The position numbers and the translations under genes are program-made. Below are positions 1-11,333 of a stretch of DNA of 64,000 nucleotides, piece after piece. This stretch comes from Paracoccaceae bacterium. Lineage in GTDB: Bacteria > Pseudomonadota > Alphaproteobacteria > Rhodobacterales > Rhodobacteraceae. The notes beneath the pieces are model-generated. The model made no database searches, was not told the DNA's origin, and saw only the letters and a list, made by a program, of their open reading frames with translations. Every line of letters starts with the position of its first letter. The first letter of the stretch is position 1. The stretch is from contig JACONK010000037.1 in the NCBI GenBank assembly GCA_014323795.1, forward strand, positions 248,001-312,000, given 5' to 3'.

Positions 1-247
1 GGCGGACATGTGCCCGGAAATTCCTGTATGAAGGGCAGTCCGTCCTTGCCTGCACCGCCGGGAATAAAAAAGCGGGAAGGGCTTTGCGCCCCGGTGATTT
101 TCCGCCAAGGCGGAAGGGGAAAGAGTGCGTATTGCGGCTTGTGCCCCTGGCGGGCGGCCTGTAACAGGGCAACGGCACACCGCGCATCAGGCACAAGCCC
201 TGATTCGGGTTTTTCGGGGTGAAACGATGAAAATAAATTCGGCAGAC
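1..247. other. gene-free stretch at the left edge
   Basis: I see no convincing gene here. Short open frames exist, but none has a ribosome binding site or a recognisable protein pattern. The last part runs into the upstream region of the first RTX gene. Confidence 0.5.
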
Positions 248-364
248 CGCGATTTTTCTTGCCCAACCCCTTGCGTTCCTTCGGGAATCACCTACATTGG
301 GTTTGAAACCGGACCAGGTGCCGGGATGTGCCGCATATGAACGTGCCAACAAAGGGAGATGACC
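248..364 (+). repeat. RTX upstream region, copy A
   Basis: This stretch before the first RTX gene matches 31134-31249, which precedes the decayed RTX copy. Shared blocks include CGCGATTTTTCTT, CTTGCG-TCCTTCGGGAA and GAAACCGGACCAGGTGCCGG, and the match runs up to the ribosome binding site. The two loci therefore arose by duplication of the gene with its control region. The promoter itself is not resolved. Confidence 0.75.
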
Positions 365-1574
365 ATGGCAACGATTTACATTGATAATCTGATCAAACCT
401 TTTGAAGGCGATGATCTGAGGGCGAAGTTTAATGAACATCAACGCGACAATCCCGGAGATGCTTACCCCGGCAACCTGCCCTTTGGTTTTTTTTGGGTAC
501 GGTCTCTCCCATACTGCCAAGGGCACCGATGGTGCCGACACGATCTACGGTCGGTCGTCCGGGGGGGATTACTATTACGACAATGACCGCATTGAAGCCG
601 GGGGTGGTGACGATACGGTATACGGGTCGGATCTGCCGGACTGGAAAGAAATCATCGATGGCGGTTCGGGCAGCGATACCCTTTACGGGCTACGGGGCGA
701 TGACGTGTTGGACGGCGATGCGGGCGACGATACCCTGCACGGTGGCCAAGGCGATGACGGTCTGTATGGCGGTGCGGATGACGACATTCTGCGCGGCAAC
801 CGGGGCGATGATCGTCTGTATGGCGGGTCGGGCAACGACCTCCTGCACGGTGGCCAGGGCAACGACAGCCTGCGAGGCGAAGCGGGCAACGACGTCCTGC
901 GCGGTGGCCAGGGCGACGACGATCTGGATGGCGGAGATGGTGACGACCTCCTGCTCGGTGGCTGGGGCGACGACACTCTGCATGGCGATACCGGCAGCCG
1001 CGACCGCTACTCCGGCAATGACGAACTTTACGGTGGCCATGGCGATGACCATCTGGATGGCGGAAAGGGCAACGATACCCTGCGCGGCCAGGCGGGCGAT
1101 GACCGGCTGCGTGTCGATAATGGCAGGAATTTCCTGCATGGCGGCAAGGGCGACGACCGTCTGTATGGCGGTAAGGGCAGCGACACGCTGAACGGTGGCC
1201 GGGGTGATGACCTGATGTTTGGGTATCAGGGTGCTGATACCTTCGTGTTCAACATCGCCGATTTCGGCCATGATACCATCGCGGGTTTCAACCTTGGCTG
1301 GGACGGAAGAGCTGAACAGGGGGACAGGATTGTGTTCACAGGGTCTGCCCAACCGGACAGTTTTGATGACCTGACGTTTGAGATCGTGAACGAAAGGGAA
1401 AAGAAGTATATCCCCGCAGACGCAAAATGGATTCGTGGAGTGGGATATGACAAGCCGTCATATACGGAGATAGTCAGGGATGTGCTTGTCACCTGGGGTG
1501 ACGAATCAAACAGCATCACGCTGACCTTTCATGAGCTGTCGTATATCCGCGCAGATGATTTCATCTTCGCCTGA
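365..1574 (+). CDS. RTX calcium-binding repeat protein, frame broken at a T8 tract
   Basis: The likely start is ATG at 365 (MATIYIDNLIK), with GGGAG six bases upstream. This frame stays open past codon 40 but ends at 586. The repeat protein continues in the next frame, open from 432 to 1574. The switch point is a run of eight T at 487-494: one T fewer would join the N-terminus to GYGLSHTAKGTDGADTIYG. The body holds about 18 GGxGxDxLxG nonapeptides, which bind calcium in a parallel beta roll. The end, ADTFVFNIADFGHD to ADDFIFA, resembles the tail of type I secreted RTX proteins. No type I secretion genes lie in the window. The break could be a mutation, phase variation, slippage or a sequencing error. 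It could also initiate at ATG 432, though no good ribosome binding site is seen there. Confidence 0.75.
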
Positions 1575-1653
1575 AACCTGTAACACCTGCGCGCATCAGG
1601 GTGGTGCATCCTGTGCGCCGCACGACTGATAACACCCCAGGGAGGGAATAACG

Positions 1654-2532
1654 ATGACAAACACAACCGCCGATTTCAGTGACATAGATGATAAAAACAA
1701 GGGCATAAAGCAGGTGGGTGTTCGGATCTGGCTGAACGAAGACCCCATTCGTGCGGAAACCAAGACCAGCGGTGGCAAGTATAAGCGGGATGAGCTGGGT
1801 CACCGGGTCTCTTCTGCCACCGTGACCCTGAAGGGTACTGATGACAACGACAGCCTGCGCGGCAATGACAGGGATAACACGCTGGAGGGCCGGGGCGGGC
1901 ATGACCGGCTTGGCGGGGAAGGCGGGCACGACAAACTGGTCGGCGGAGAGGGTGACGACACGCTGCACGGCGGCAAGGGTAGAGATGTGCTGGAGGGCGA
2001 GAAGGGCAACGACACGCTTTACGGCGCGGGCGGCAACGATACGCTGGAGGGCGGGGACCACAATGATACGCTTTACGGCGGGGATGGCAAAGACGTGCTC
2101 AACGGCGGGGACGGAAACGACACGCTGGAGGGCGGGAGCGGGGCCGACACGCTGAACGGCGGCGGCGGCGACAACGATAAGAACGATTGGGCCAGCTACG
2201 CGGGCTCCGATGCGGGCGTGCAGGTCAACTTGGGCGACAGCGCAGCAGAGCAAGGCGGCCACGCCGAAGGCGATGTGCTTATCGGTATTGAAAACCTGCG
2301 CGGCTCTGATCACGGCGATACGCTGACCGGGAACGAACAGGCGAACACGCTGGAGGGCGGTGCCGGCAACGATACGCTGAATGGCGGCGGTGGTGCTGAC
2401 CTTCTGGACGGCGGTGCCGGGGATGACATACTGCGCGGCCAGGACGAAGCGGATGAGCTGGTCGGCGGTGATGGCAAGGACAGGCTGACCGGCCTGGGTG
2501 GCAATGATACCCTGACAGGCGGTGCGGGCTAG
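1654..2532 (+). CDS. RTX calcium-binding repeat protein, cut by in-frame TAG
   Basis: Start ATG 1654 has GGGAGGGAAT in front. About 16 GGxGxDxLxG-type repeats form two blocks, residues about 55-170 and 225-292. A repeat-free spacer of roughly 50 residues separates them, containing [17 protein letters not shown], a pattern common between RTX blocks. The frame ends at TAG (2530-2532) directly after GGAG, exactly where family members continue with DTFIF. The following 99 codons are open in the same frame. The N-terminus differs from the upstream RTX gene. Secretion and binding roles are inferred from the family only. Confidence 0.8.
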   Translation: MTNTTADFSDIDDKNKGIKQVGVRIWLNEDPIRAETKTSGGKYKRDELGHRVSSATVTLKGTDDNDSLRGNDRDNTLEGRGGHDRLGGEGGHDKLVGGEGDDTLHGGKGRDVLEGEKGNDTLYGAGGNDTLEGGDHNDTLYGGDGKDVLNGGDGNDTLEGGSGADTLNGGGGDNDKNDWASYAGSDAGVQVNLGDSAAEQGGHAEGDVLIGIENLRGSDHGDTLTGNEQANTLEGGAGNDTLNGGGGADLLDGGAGDDILRGQDEADELVGGDGKDRLTGLGGNDTLTGGAG

Positions 2533-2829
2533 GATACGTTCATCTTCAACCTGGACAACAGCCACGACACCATAACCGACTTTGAACCGGGGGTGGATGA
2601 AATCAGGTTCGCTGTTGATCGTGTACGTGGGCAGGTGACCGAAGAAGACGGCGTTGCCGTGATCATCTGGGACACCATTTACATGCCCGAAGGAGGAGAA
2701 TTAAAAAACAGGATCACGCTTGAAGGCTTTACCGCCAGCCAAGATGGTCATGATTTTAAGGTGAGCAACGGACAGCTGGATCTGAACAACCTTGTCACAA
2801 GGAACCCTGCCCCGGACGATATAGCCTGA
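2533..2829 (+). pseudogene. C-terminal RTX part downstream of the TAG
   Basis: Read in the same frame as the gene before it, this segment begins DTFIFNLDNSHDTITDFEPG, the usual end of an RTX domain. It continues to a natural stop after NPAPDDIA. Such C-terminal parts normally carry the uncleaved type I secretion signal. It would be made only by reading through the TAG or by reinitiation; ATG codons inside lack a good ribosome binding site. Read-through would give a 391-residue protein. I regard it as the detached end of a recently broken gene, or as a sequencing artefact. Confidence 0.75.
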
Positions 2830-3062
2830 CCGACCCTGGCCAAAACAGAAATACAAGGCCCCCGCCGGGGTGGCACTTTTGCTTGCGCGGCAAACCGGCG
2901 GCGGGTGCGGACAAACCCGAGACGGGCGGTTCCGGATAAGACCTGCCAAGGCCACTGGCCTTTCGCTCATCCGCCAGAATTCCGCAACCGACAGGAAAAG
3001 GAATTTTTTGAATGCGCCGCCGCCGTTTCTGCCCTATTCTGCGCACGGATTTGCCATTTTGA

Positions 3063-4100
<1,038 letters not shown>

Positions 4101-4458
4101 CCTGGACCAATCCGGATAGGCCCCGCCACACGCGGATGCAGGGGCGTTTTGTGCCCGCCCCCGGCACCGCTGTGGCACTGGCGACCCCCGCCTTTGTTAT
4201 GGGCCGCAGACATGCCGGGTTGAATGCCCCGCAGGGGCCGGGATACGGGTCCGTTATTTTTGGCAGGCACACCTTGCCGGCTTGGGATCAGGCACACATC
4301 AACGGCACCCTTGCGGGGATCATTGGCCACCGCGCATCCCTGCCGGTTTCGCCGGGGTTATGATTGTGGTCAACTGCGCGGTTGCACCGTGAGATTTTAG
4401 GGATCGGGTACCGACGGGGCCGTCAAAAGCGCGGCAGCAGGGATGAGCCCAAACCGCA
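4101..4458. other. gene-free stretch between convergent ilvC and ferredoxin
   Basis: No supported gene. Just after ilvC there is a GC-rich fold ending GGGGCGTTTT at 4141-4150, which could serve as a weak terminator. Nothing else stands out. Confidence 0.5.
4119..4150 (+). terminator. possible ilvC terminator
   Basis: CCGC-CACAC-GCGG (4123-4135), or alternatively GCCCC pairing with GGGGC, can form a hairpin followed by TTTT about 20 bases after the ilvC stop. The fold is not unique, so the call is weak. Confidence 0.35.
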
Positions 4459-4785
<327 letters not shown>

Positions 4786-4966
4786 TTATTCCTTGTGGCA
4801 GGCAGGGTTGCGGCGTTATTATTCCATGTTGCCCAGGGACGCGACCCCGCATCGGTGCTTTACCCGGGGCAAGACCCACAGGCCAATAGGGCAGAACGGG
4901 GTCCAGGTGCCGCCGGAAAATGGCAAAAGCCCTCGGCTTGGTCACACATCCGCGATTTCAGCCCGC

Positions 4967-5773
4967 TCACTGGTAGCTGAGCAGCTGATCCATCGTTCGG
5001 GATGGCTGGGAACATCCCGCCTCCCCCACAATCCGCGCAGGCACCCCGGCAACTGTCTTGCATGGCGGAACACCCTGTAAAACAACAGAGCCTGCCGCCA
5101 CCCGGGAGCAGTAACCGACCCTGATATTGCCCAGAACCTTGGCCCCTGCACCAATCAATACCCCGTTTTCGATTGTCGGATGCCGGTCGCCGTCGGCCTT
5201 GCCTGTACCGCCCAGGGTAACCGAGTGAAGCATCGATACATTGTCGCCGACCACTGCCGTTTCCCCGATCACAATAGAATGGGCGTGATCGATCATGATT
5301 CCCCGCCCGATTGTTGCACCGGGGTGAATATCCACGCCGAACACCTCTGACGTGCGCATCTGGATAAACCAGGCCAGCGGTTTTCGGTCATTGCGCCAAA
5401 GCCAATGCGCCACTCGATACGACTGAATGGCCTGAAACCCTTTGAAGAAGAGAATTGGCTGTATCAGCCGATGGCACGCCGGATCCCGCTCCAATACTGC
5501 GGTCAGGTCCGTGCGTGCGGCCTCCCCAAGCGTCTTGTCGGAATCGTAGGCCTCTTCCACAAGTTCACGCAGAATCCGGGGGGGCATTTCGTCGGACGAC
5601 AGTTTCAAGGCCATCCGATAACTCAGCACCTTCTCCAGCGAAACGTGGCAGAGAATTCCGGAATGCACCAGACCGCCCATGATCGGTTCTTCCTGAACCA
5701 GGGCAGACGCATCACGACAAATCCGGTCCCATACCGGATCAGATACGGGAATTTCGGGGGCGGATTGGGCCAT
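4967..5773 (-). CDS. cysE: serine O-acetyltransferase
   Basis: Makes O-acetylserine from serine and acetyl-CoA, the first step of cysteine synthesis. The 268-residue protein has the helical N-terminal domain (residues about 10-140) and a left-handed beta helix from hexapeptide repeats. The repeats include DIHPGATIGRGIMIDHAHS, with the active-site Asp/His pair, and TLGGTGKADGDRHP. A flexible tail ends in LLSYQ; CysE tails usually end in Ile and dock into cysteine synthase, so the Gln end is slightly unusual. It stands alone. Confidence 0.95.
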   Translation of the reverse strand: MAQSAPEIPVSDPVWDRICRDASALVQEEPIMGGLVHSGILCHVSLEKVLSYRMALKLSSDEMPPRILRELVEEAYDSDKTLGEAARTDLTAVLERDPACHRLIQPILFFKGFQAIQSYRVAHWLWRNDRKPLAWFIQMRTSEVFGVDIHPGATIGRGIMIDHAHSIVIGETAVVGDNVSMLHSVTLGGTGKADGDRHPTIENGVLIGAGAKVLGNIRVGYCSRVAAGSVVLQGVPPCKTVAGVPARIVGEAGCSQPSRTMDQLLSYQ

Positions 5774-5920
5774 AACAGCACCTCGTGGTTCAGCATCCGG
5801 TTGACCATGTATTAGCGGCCGGTTTTAACCAAAACAAACGTTCTTTCGCCCCCCTTGTCCCGGCAAACCTGCTGTTCAGCCCGCGCTGATTCAACAATCC
5901 GAACATCGGAATCTTCTGCC

Positions 5921-7096
5921 TTACCGGAAGGATGCGGTGCCTGTGCTGTTCTGATGGTTCCGTTTCTGTTCGGCTTCAATCTTGCGCCAGGCGGCTACGT
6001 TGCGGTTGTGTTGCACCAGAGTTTCCGCAAACCTGTGCCCGCCTGTGCCATCCGCAACGAAAAACAGGTTGTTGGATGTGTTGGGGTTCAGCACCGCACG
6101 AATCGCATCACGGCCCGGGTTGCTGATGGGCCCCGGCGGCAACCCCGCGGTCAGATAAGTGTTGTAAGGCGTCTTTTTCAACAACTCCGACCGGCGCAGG
6201 CCCCGGCCGAGGAAGCCCTGACCGCTGGTCAGCCCATACTCCACCGTGGAATCCATCTGCAGCTTCATTCCCTTGTTCAATCGGTTCACGAAAACGGCGG
6301 CCACTTCAGGTTTTTCTTCCGCCAAGCCTGTCTCCTTCTCAATGATCGATGCAAGGATCAATGCTTCCTCAGGACTGTTTACGGGAAGGTCTTCCTTGCG
6401 GTTAGCCCATTCTTCGGCCAAGATGCGTTTCTGGCTTTCCAGCATGCGAGAGATGACAGCATCCACAGGTTCCCCCGGCGAGACGTCATAGGTACTGGGC
6501 GACAGCATGCCTTCCGCCGGGACGGGCTCTTCCGTAGGAACCAGGAAATAGGCTTGATTCAGGGCATTTTGCACCTGCCAGCTGGTCGCACCCTCTGCAA
6601 CGGTTACGCGTAAAGTCACGCAGCCTGTCCCGCCGGTAAGTGCCTGCACGGCGTTGCGGCCTTCTTCCACGCCAATCACGGCCAGACGCTCCATGTCGTC
6701 TCCGGTGCGCTCAGAAACGGCAAAAGATGCGGACCGGATGCCTATCCGGTAGGTCACGACGTAGGTGAAACCCGCATGGCCACCGGTGACAATGCGCAGA
6801 ATTTCCTCCTGGGAGGCCTGTGCCGGCAGCTCATAAATGCCGAATCGCAAATTGGAACTCAGGTCGCTATACTGCGCACCGATACGAAAAACAGACGCGT
6901 TGGAGATAACGCCCTTTTCGACCAGCCTGTCCGCCAGCTGACCAATCGTGTCACCCTTCGGCACCTCGATACATGTGTTCCGGGTCAGGGGGCCAAGGCC
7001 TTTGAATTGGGTTTTCGCCCAATAAACAACACCGCTGGCAGCGACCAGAAGAACAATCAGCAGGTTTACGAAGTTTGCTGCAAAATGACGCGCCAT
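5921..7096 (-). CDS. mltG: endolytic murein transglycosylase MltG (YceG)
   Basis: Inner-membrane enzyme that cuts new peptidoglycan strands and limits glycan length. One membrane helix lies at residues about 7-26, with the catalytic domain in the periplasm. The active-site motif ASIIEKETG is at residues 249-257, with E253 the presumed catalytic Glu. It is followed by VFVNRLNKGMKLQMDSTVEY. The ATG overlaps the fabF stop as TAATG, so translation is probably coupled. The acpP-fabF-mltG order is common in alphaproteobacteria. Confidence 0.95.
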   Translation of the reverse strand: MARHFAANFVNLLIVLLVAASGVVYWAKTQFKGLGPLTRNTCIEVPKGDTIGQLADRLVEKGVISNASVFRIGAQYSDLSSNLRFGIYELPAQASQEEILRIVTGGHAGFTYVVTYRIGIRSASFAVSERTGDDMERLAVIGVEEGRNAVQALTGGTGCVTLRVTVAEGATSWQVQNALNQAYFLVPTEEPVPAEGMLSPSTYDVSPGEPVDAVISRMLESQKRILAEEWANRKEDLPVNSPEEALILASIIEKETGLAEEKPEVAAVFVNRLNKGMKLQMDSTVEYGLTSGQGFLGRGLRRSELLKKTPYNTYLTAGLPPGPISNPGRDAIRAVLNPNTSNNLFFVADGTGGHRFAETLVQHNRNVAAWRKIEAEQKRNHQNSTGTASFR

Positions 7097-8358
7097 TACG
7101 CCTTTTCCGGTTTACCCACGATCAGGCATGCGTTGGTACCGCCAAAACCGAATGAATTCGATAGTGCGACATTGATAGTACGCTTTTTTGCGGAATTCGG
7201 CGCAAGATCAAGAGGTGTCTCAAAATCCGGGGTGTCAAGGTTAATGGTCGGCGGGGCGACCTGATCCCGAAGCGACAGGATCGAAAAAATTGCCTCTACA
7301 GCACCTGCAGCCCCCAGCAAATGCCCGATGGAGGATTTAGTCGAACTCATCGTGGTGCTCGCGGCTTTATCGCCCAACAAGCACTCCACGGCACAGAGCT
7401 CAATGATGTCAGCCATCGTCGATGTGCCGTGCGCGTTGATGTAGTCGATACTGTCGACTGACACACCGCCGTTCTTCAGGGCGGCCTGCATGGCGCGCAG
7501 ACCACCGTTACCATCTGCGCTGGGTGCCGTGATGTGATAGGCGTCACCAGACATCCCGTAGCCCAGAACCTCCGCATAAATCCTGGCACCCCGCGCCCTT
7601 GCGTGATCATAGTCTTCCAGCACGACCACACCGGCACCCTCACCCATCACAAATCCATCGCGGTCAGCATCATAGGGGCGGCTGGCAACCGTTGGATTAT
7701 CGCGCCGTTTGGTGCTCAGGGCCTTGCACGCGTTGAATCCGGCAATACCGATTTCACAAATCGCAGCCTCGGCACCGCCTGCGATCATTACGTCAGCTTC
7801 ACCAGCCACAATGATGCGCGCCGCATCCCCGATCGCATGGGTGCCTGTGGAACAGGCGGTAACAACCGCATGGTTCGGCCCCTTAAATCCGAAACGCATT
7901 GAAACCTGCCCGGACACCAGGTTGATCAGTGATCCAGGGATGAAGAACGGGCTGACCCGCCGGGGCCCGCGTTCCTTCAACAGGATGGAAGTGGCCGCGA
8001 TGCTTTCTAACCCGCCAATGCCAGAGCCGATCAAAACACCCGTGCGATATTTTTCATCTTCTGATTCTGCAACCCAACCGGAATCTTCCACAGCCTGAAC
8101 AGCCGCAGCGATGCCATATATGACAAAATCGTCGACCTTGCGCTGTTCTTTCGGCTCCATCCAGTCATCCGGATTGAAAGCACCGTCCGTACTCCCGTGC
8201 GGAATTTCGCAGGCATAGTTTGTTGCAAGATGATCAGCATCAAACCGGGTAATGGTGCCTGCCGCGCTTTCCCCGGCCAGCAGCCTTTTCCATGTTGCAT
8301 CCACACCGCTGGCCAGCGGTGAAACCATCCCCAGTCCTGTAACCATAACCCGACGCAT
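7096..8358 (-). CDS. fabF: beta-ketoacyl-ACP synthase II
   Basis: Condensing enzyme that elongates fatty acyl-ACP with malonyl-ACP. It has 420 residues. The nucleophile C169 lies in VTACSTGTHA, and the two catalytic His lie in NAHGTSTMAD and SSIGHLLGAAG. The gene follows acpP on the same strand but is separated by a strong terminator at 8441-8474, so it needs its own promoter or read-through. It overlaps mltG by one base. Confidence 0.96.
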   Translation of the reverse strand: MRRVMVTGLGMVSPLASGVDATWKRLLAGESAAGTITRFDADHLATNYACEIPHGSTDGAFNPDDWMEPKEQRKVDDFVIYGIAAAVQAVEDSGWVAESEDEKYRTGVLIGSGIGGLESIAATSILLKERGPRRVSPFFIPGSLINLVSGQVSMRFGFKGPNHAVVTACSTGTHAIGDAARIIVAGEADVMIAGGAEAAICEIGIAGFNACKALSTKRRDNPTVASRPYDADRDGFVMGEGAGVVVLEDYDHARARGARIYAEVLGYGMSGDAYHITAPSADGNGGLRAMQAALKNGGVSVDSIDYINAHGTSTMADIIELCAVECLLGDKAASTTMSSTKSSIGHLLGAAGAVEAIFSILSLRDQVAPPTINLDTPDFETPLDLAPNSAKKRTINVALSNSFGFGGTNACLIVGKPEKA

Positions 8359-8440
8359 GAAAACCTCCGGTAAGCCCTGCCTTATGGTTTTATCTCTTTT
8401 AACGCGCCGCTATGGGCGGGGCAAGGTAGACGAACGACAG

Positions 8441-8474
8441 AAAAAAGGCGTGGTTCAACGGACCACGCCTTTTT
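8441..8474 (-). terminator. rho-independent terminator of acpP
   Basis: Perfect 8-bp stem GGCGTGGT / ACCACGCC with a 7-base loop, flanked by A-runs on one side and T-runs on the other. It could therefore work in either direction. It lies 19 bases after the acpP stop. Confidence 0.92.
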
Positions 8475-8492
8475 GACAATATGCAAATTCGC

Positions 8493-8747
8493 TTACTTAT
8501 CTGCGTCTCTGATGTACTGCACCGCGTCGCCGAACGTCTGGATGGATTCAGCTGCTTCGTCGGGGATTTCGATCCCGAATTTTTCTTCGAATTCCATCAC
8601 CAGCTCAACCGTGTCAAGGCTGTCTGCATTCAAGTCATCGATAAAAGACGCCTCGGGGACAACCTTACTTTCTTCGACGCTTAGGTGTTCTACGACAATT
8701 TTTCTGACCTGTTCTTCAATGTCGCCTGGTTTTTCCGGCTCAGCCAT
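8493..8747 (-). CDS. acpP: acyl carrier protein
   Basis: Carries growing acyl chains on a phosphopantetheine arm attached to Ser43 in the [12 protein letters not shown] motif. It is acidic and 84 residues long from ATG 8747. I prefer this start over ATG 8753 because AGGA lies six bases upstream of it, while it touches the earlier ATG. The N-terminus is some seven residues longer than the 77-residue norm. fabF follows; fabD and fabG are not upstream. Confidence 0.95.
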   Translation of the reverse strand: MAEPEKPGDIEEQVRKIVVEHLSVEESKVVPEASFIDDLNADSLDTVELVMEFEEKFGIEIPDEAAESIQTFGDAVQYIRDADK

Positions 8748-8959
8748 GTTCATTCCTCACGTTGCGCAGGCACTGGTTGTGCCTGATATGATTTCTGGTG
8801 CAGCGGTCGTCACGCTGATGCCCTCGCATCGCATATGTCCTGTCCCGCTGCCGATCCAGGATACCTGTATCATATCGTTCTGACAAGGCAAATGGTTTTG
8901 CCGGGGCACCGCATAGGCTTCTGAATACGTCAGGCTGGACCATGGTACGCACGGGACGC

Positions 8960-10657
8960 CTAGCAGATCTCATCTTGGAAATGCTTCATAACCAGCCTGA
9001 TCGGGTTGCTTGCCGCCTGGCCGAGACCGCAGATAGATGCATCGGCCATGATCTGGCTCAGGTCCTCCAAAAGCTCCTGGTTCCAAACGTCTTCGCTCAT
9101 AAGTTTGACCGCTTTTTCGCAGCCAACCCGGCACGGTGTGCATTGCCCGCAGCTTTCGTCTTCAAAAAAACGCAACATATTCAGGGCGGCATCGCGAACT
9201 TTGTCGTGGTCTGATAAAACAACGATTGCTGCAGAACCGATGAATGTCCCATGCTCTTGCAGAGTGTCGAAATCCATAGGGATATCCCCCATCGTGGCGG
9301 GCAGAAGACCTGCGCTCGGGCCACCCGGCTGATAGGCACGGAAAGTGTGCCCGTCCAGCATGCCGCCGCAATAGGTGTCGATCAGTTCCTGCATGGTGGT
9401 CCCTGCGGGCGCGATCTTCACCCCCGGGCTCTTTACCCGGCCAGAGATTGAATAGCTGCGCATCCCCCGGCGACCGTTGGCCCCGTGATCCCCGAAGATA
9501 CCGCCGCCAAATCTTGCGATCCTGGCGATCCAGATCAGTGTCTCGACATTATGTACCAGGGTCGGGCGGTTGAAGATACCTGCTGACGCCACAAAGGGTG
9601 GCCGGTGCCGCGGCAGCCCGCGTTTGCCCTCAATTGATTCGATCATCGCGCTTTCTTCGCCGCAAATGTAGGCACCCGCGCCGCGGCGCAGGTCAATATA
9701 ACCGGGCTTCACCAGACCGGCGGCCTCAATCTCTGCAATTTCGGTCTGCAGGATCCTGCGCACGGCCGGATATTCGTCTCGCAGGTAGATAAAGCACGTC
9801 TCGGCCTCAACGGCCCACGCCGCTATCAGCATTCCTTCCAGAAAGCAATGCGGTTCCCGCTCCAGGAAATAGCGATCCTTGAACGTGCCCGGCTCCCCTT
9901 CGTCGCCGTTAACAGCCAAATACCGCGGACCCGGGTTCATCCGCACAAAAGACCATTTGCGCCCGGACGGGAAACCGGCACCCCCCATACCCCGCAGACC
10001 GCTTTCAAGCAGCTCTTCCTGCAGTTGATCGGGTGTTTTCGCGCCCCCCCGCAGGGCGCACAGGGTGTCGTATCCGCCGCCCGCCCGATAGGCATCAAAA
10101 TTTTCATAATCCGGAATGTGCGGATGCGTATCTTTCGCGGCGATGGCCACCTCTGCCTTCTCCGGCGTGGCGTGATCGATATGGTTGTGCCCGATCTCCA
10201 AAGTCGGGGCAGTATCACACCTCCCCATGCAGGGTGCGTTAACAACCCGAACGGCTTCAGGGTCCAGTCCGTCTTCCAAAGCCGCTTTCAACTGCTGTGC
10301 GCCTGCGATTTCACACGCAAGGGAATTGCACACTCTGATCGTTAATGCAGGCGGCGGCACTTCACCTTCCTTGACCACATCAAAATGCGCATAGAAGGTT
10401 GCGACTTCATAGACCTCGGCTTGCCCGATCCGCAGTTCTTCGGCCAGTGCCCGCAGGTGTGCCGCGCTCAGATGGCCGTACTCATCCTGCACAAGATGGA
10501 GATATTCGATCAGCAGATCTCTTCGAAGCGGCATATCAGCGATGAGTGTACGCACCTCCGCCAAAGCCGTGTCAGAGATCTGACGACCCTTGGGCGTATG
10601 CCGCCCCTTGCCCCGGTTTTTCTTCCAGATGCCTTTGCGTTCGTCTAAAGCCATCAT
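8960..10657 (-). CDS. NuoE-NuoF fusion, formate dehydrogenase beta-like NADH module
   Basis: The 565 residues join two units. Residues about 25-180 are a NuoE-type [2Fe-2S] domain with cysteines in RVCNSLACE and APCMGRCD. The rest is a NuoF-type flavin/NAD domain with GMGGAGFPSGRKW, NGDEGEPGTFKDR and the [4Fe-4S] ligands SCGQCTPCRVGC plus SICGLGQ. Such fusions are the NAD-reducing beta subunit of cytoplasmic molybdenum formate dehydrogenases (FdsB type). In relatives I know, the catalytic alpha subunit follows directly. Here only 205 gene-free bases and then acpP follow, so the partner is missing or elsewhere. ATG 10654 is an equally good start. Confidence 0.88.
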   Translation of the reverse strand: MMALDERKGIWKKNRGKGRHTPKGRQISDTALAEVRTLIADMPLRRDLLIEYLHLVQDEYGHLSAAHLRALAEELRIGQAEVYEVATFYAHFDVVKEGEVPPPALTIRVCNSLACEIAGAQQLKAALEDGLDPEAVRVVNAPCMGRCDTAPTLEIGHNHIDHATPEKAEVAIAAKDTHPHIPDYENFDAYRAGGGYDTLCALRGGAKTPDQLQEELLESGLRGMGGAGFPSGRKWSFVRMNPGPRYLAVNGDEGEPGTFKDRYFLEREPHCFLEGMLIAAWAVEAETCFIYLRDEYPAVRRILQTEIAEIEAAGLVKPGYIDLRRGAGAYICGEESAMIESIEGKRGLPRHRPPFVASAGIFNRPTLVHNVETLIWIARIARFGGGIFGDHGANGRRGMRSYSISGRVKSPGVKIAPAGTTMQELIDTYCGGMLDGHTFRAYQPGGPSAGLLPATMGDIPMDFDTLQEHGTFIGSAAIVVLSDHDKVRDAALNMLRFFEDESCGQCTPCRVGCEKAVKLMSEDVWNQELLEDLSQIMADASICGLGQAASNPIRLVMKHFQDEIC

Positions 10658-11333
10658 CGCTTCCCTGGCGTTGAGCCGTTTTTATACTGTCGCTGTAAAC
10701 GATACCGAAAGCAACTGCGTACCAGCAAATAACGCGCCGGGATGCGTTGCAATGTCCCGAATCCTGGCCCAGAATCCTAACGCTTTTCTTCCGCCTTGTA
10801 AAAGGGAACGTTTTGGCATGTGGTCAAACGTTCGGATTACCCGCCCCTATTTCCGTAGCACGGATATTTCCGCAGGCGGTGGCGCGGGGAACCACCGGCC
10901 ACAGCCTGACCTGAAATACCCGGCGATTGCCCGTCAAACGCCCCTGTCCTGCCTGTATTCTCGGTGCCGCCAGACCAAAACCTGCGCCGATAACGGAATT
11001 TTGCGGGATTTTGGGTATACGTCGGCTTCGTCATTATGGCCCGTGGCAGATTGCTCATGTCAGATTATACGCAGCCCCACGGGTTGCTGCGGCAGGAACT
11101 ACAGGATGGCCGCATTTGAAATGGCTGGTGCCAGTGTGGCGGGAACATGCCGCCATACCCTGTAACCACCCCAGGCCCGGGGTCTGCTATACCCGGCCTG
11201 TGAACCAAGAAGGATGCCAAAACGGCCCTGCAGAACAAGAGTCATGATATCGATTGCATCCACACCCTGGCACTGACGCCATTTGATGAGCACCGTATGT
11301 GCCACCCTGATGCCCGCACCACAGCTGTCGGGG
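10658..11333. other. gene-free stretch of 676 bases
   Basis: No open frame here has a credible start or protein pattern. The stretch contains hairpins with the TGTGGCG-type arms described below, for example TGGCGG-GAACATG-CCGCCA at 11137-11155. It may be eroded sequence downstream of the acyl-CoA synthetase and upstream of the NuoEF fusion. Confidence 0.5.
11137..11155. repeat. intergenic hairpin, TGTGGCG family
   Basis: TGGCGG-GAACATG-CCGCCA forms a perfect 6-bp stem. The 14-mer CAGTGTGGCGGGAA that starts it occurs again at 35114-35127. Confidence 0.5.

Noticed and set aside
493-1352. Several long frames overlapping the first RTX gene on both strands
   Set aside because: They are products of the repeat periodicity; only the GGxGxDxLxG frame makes sense.
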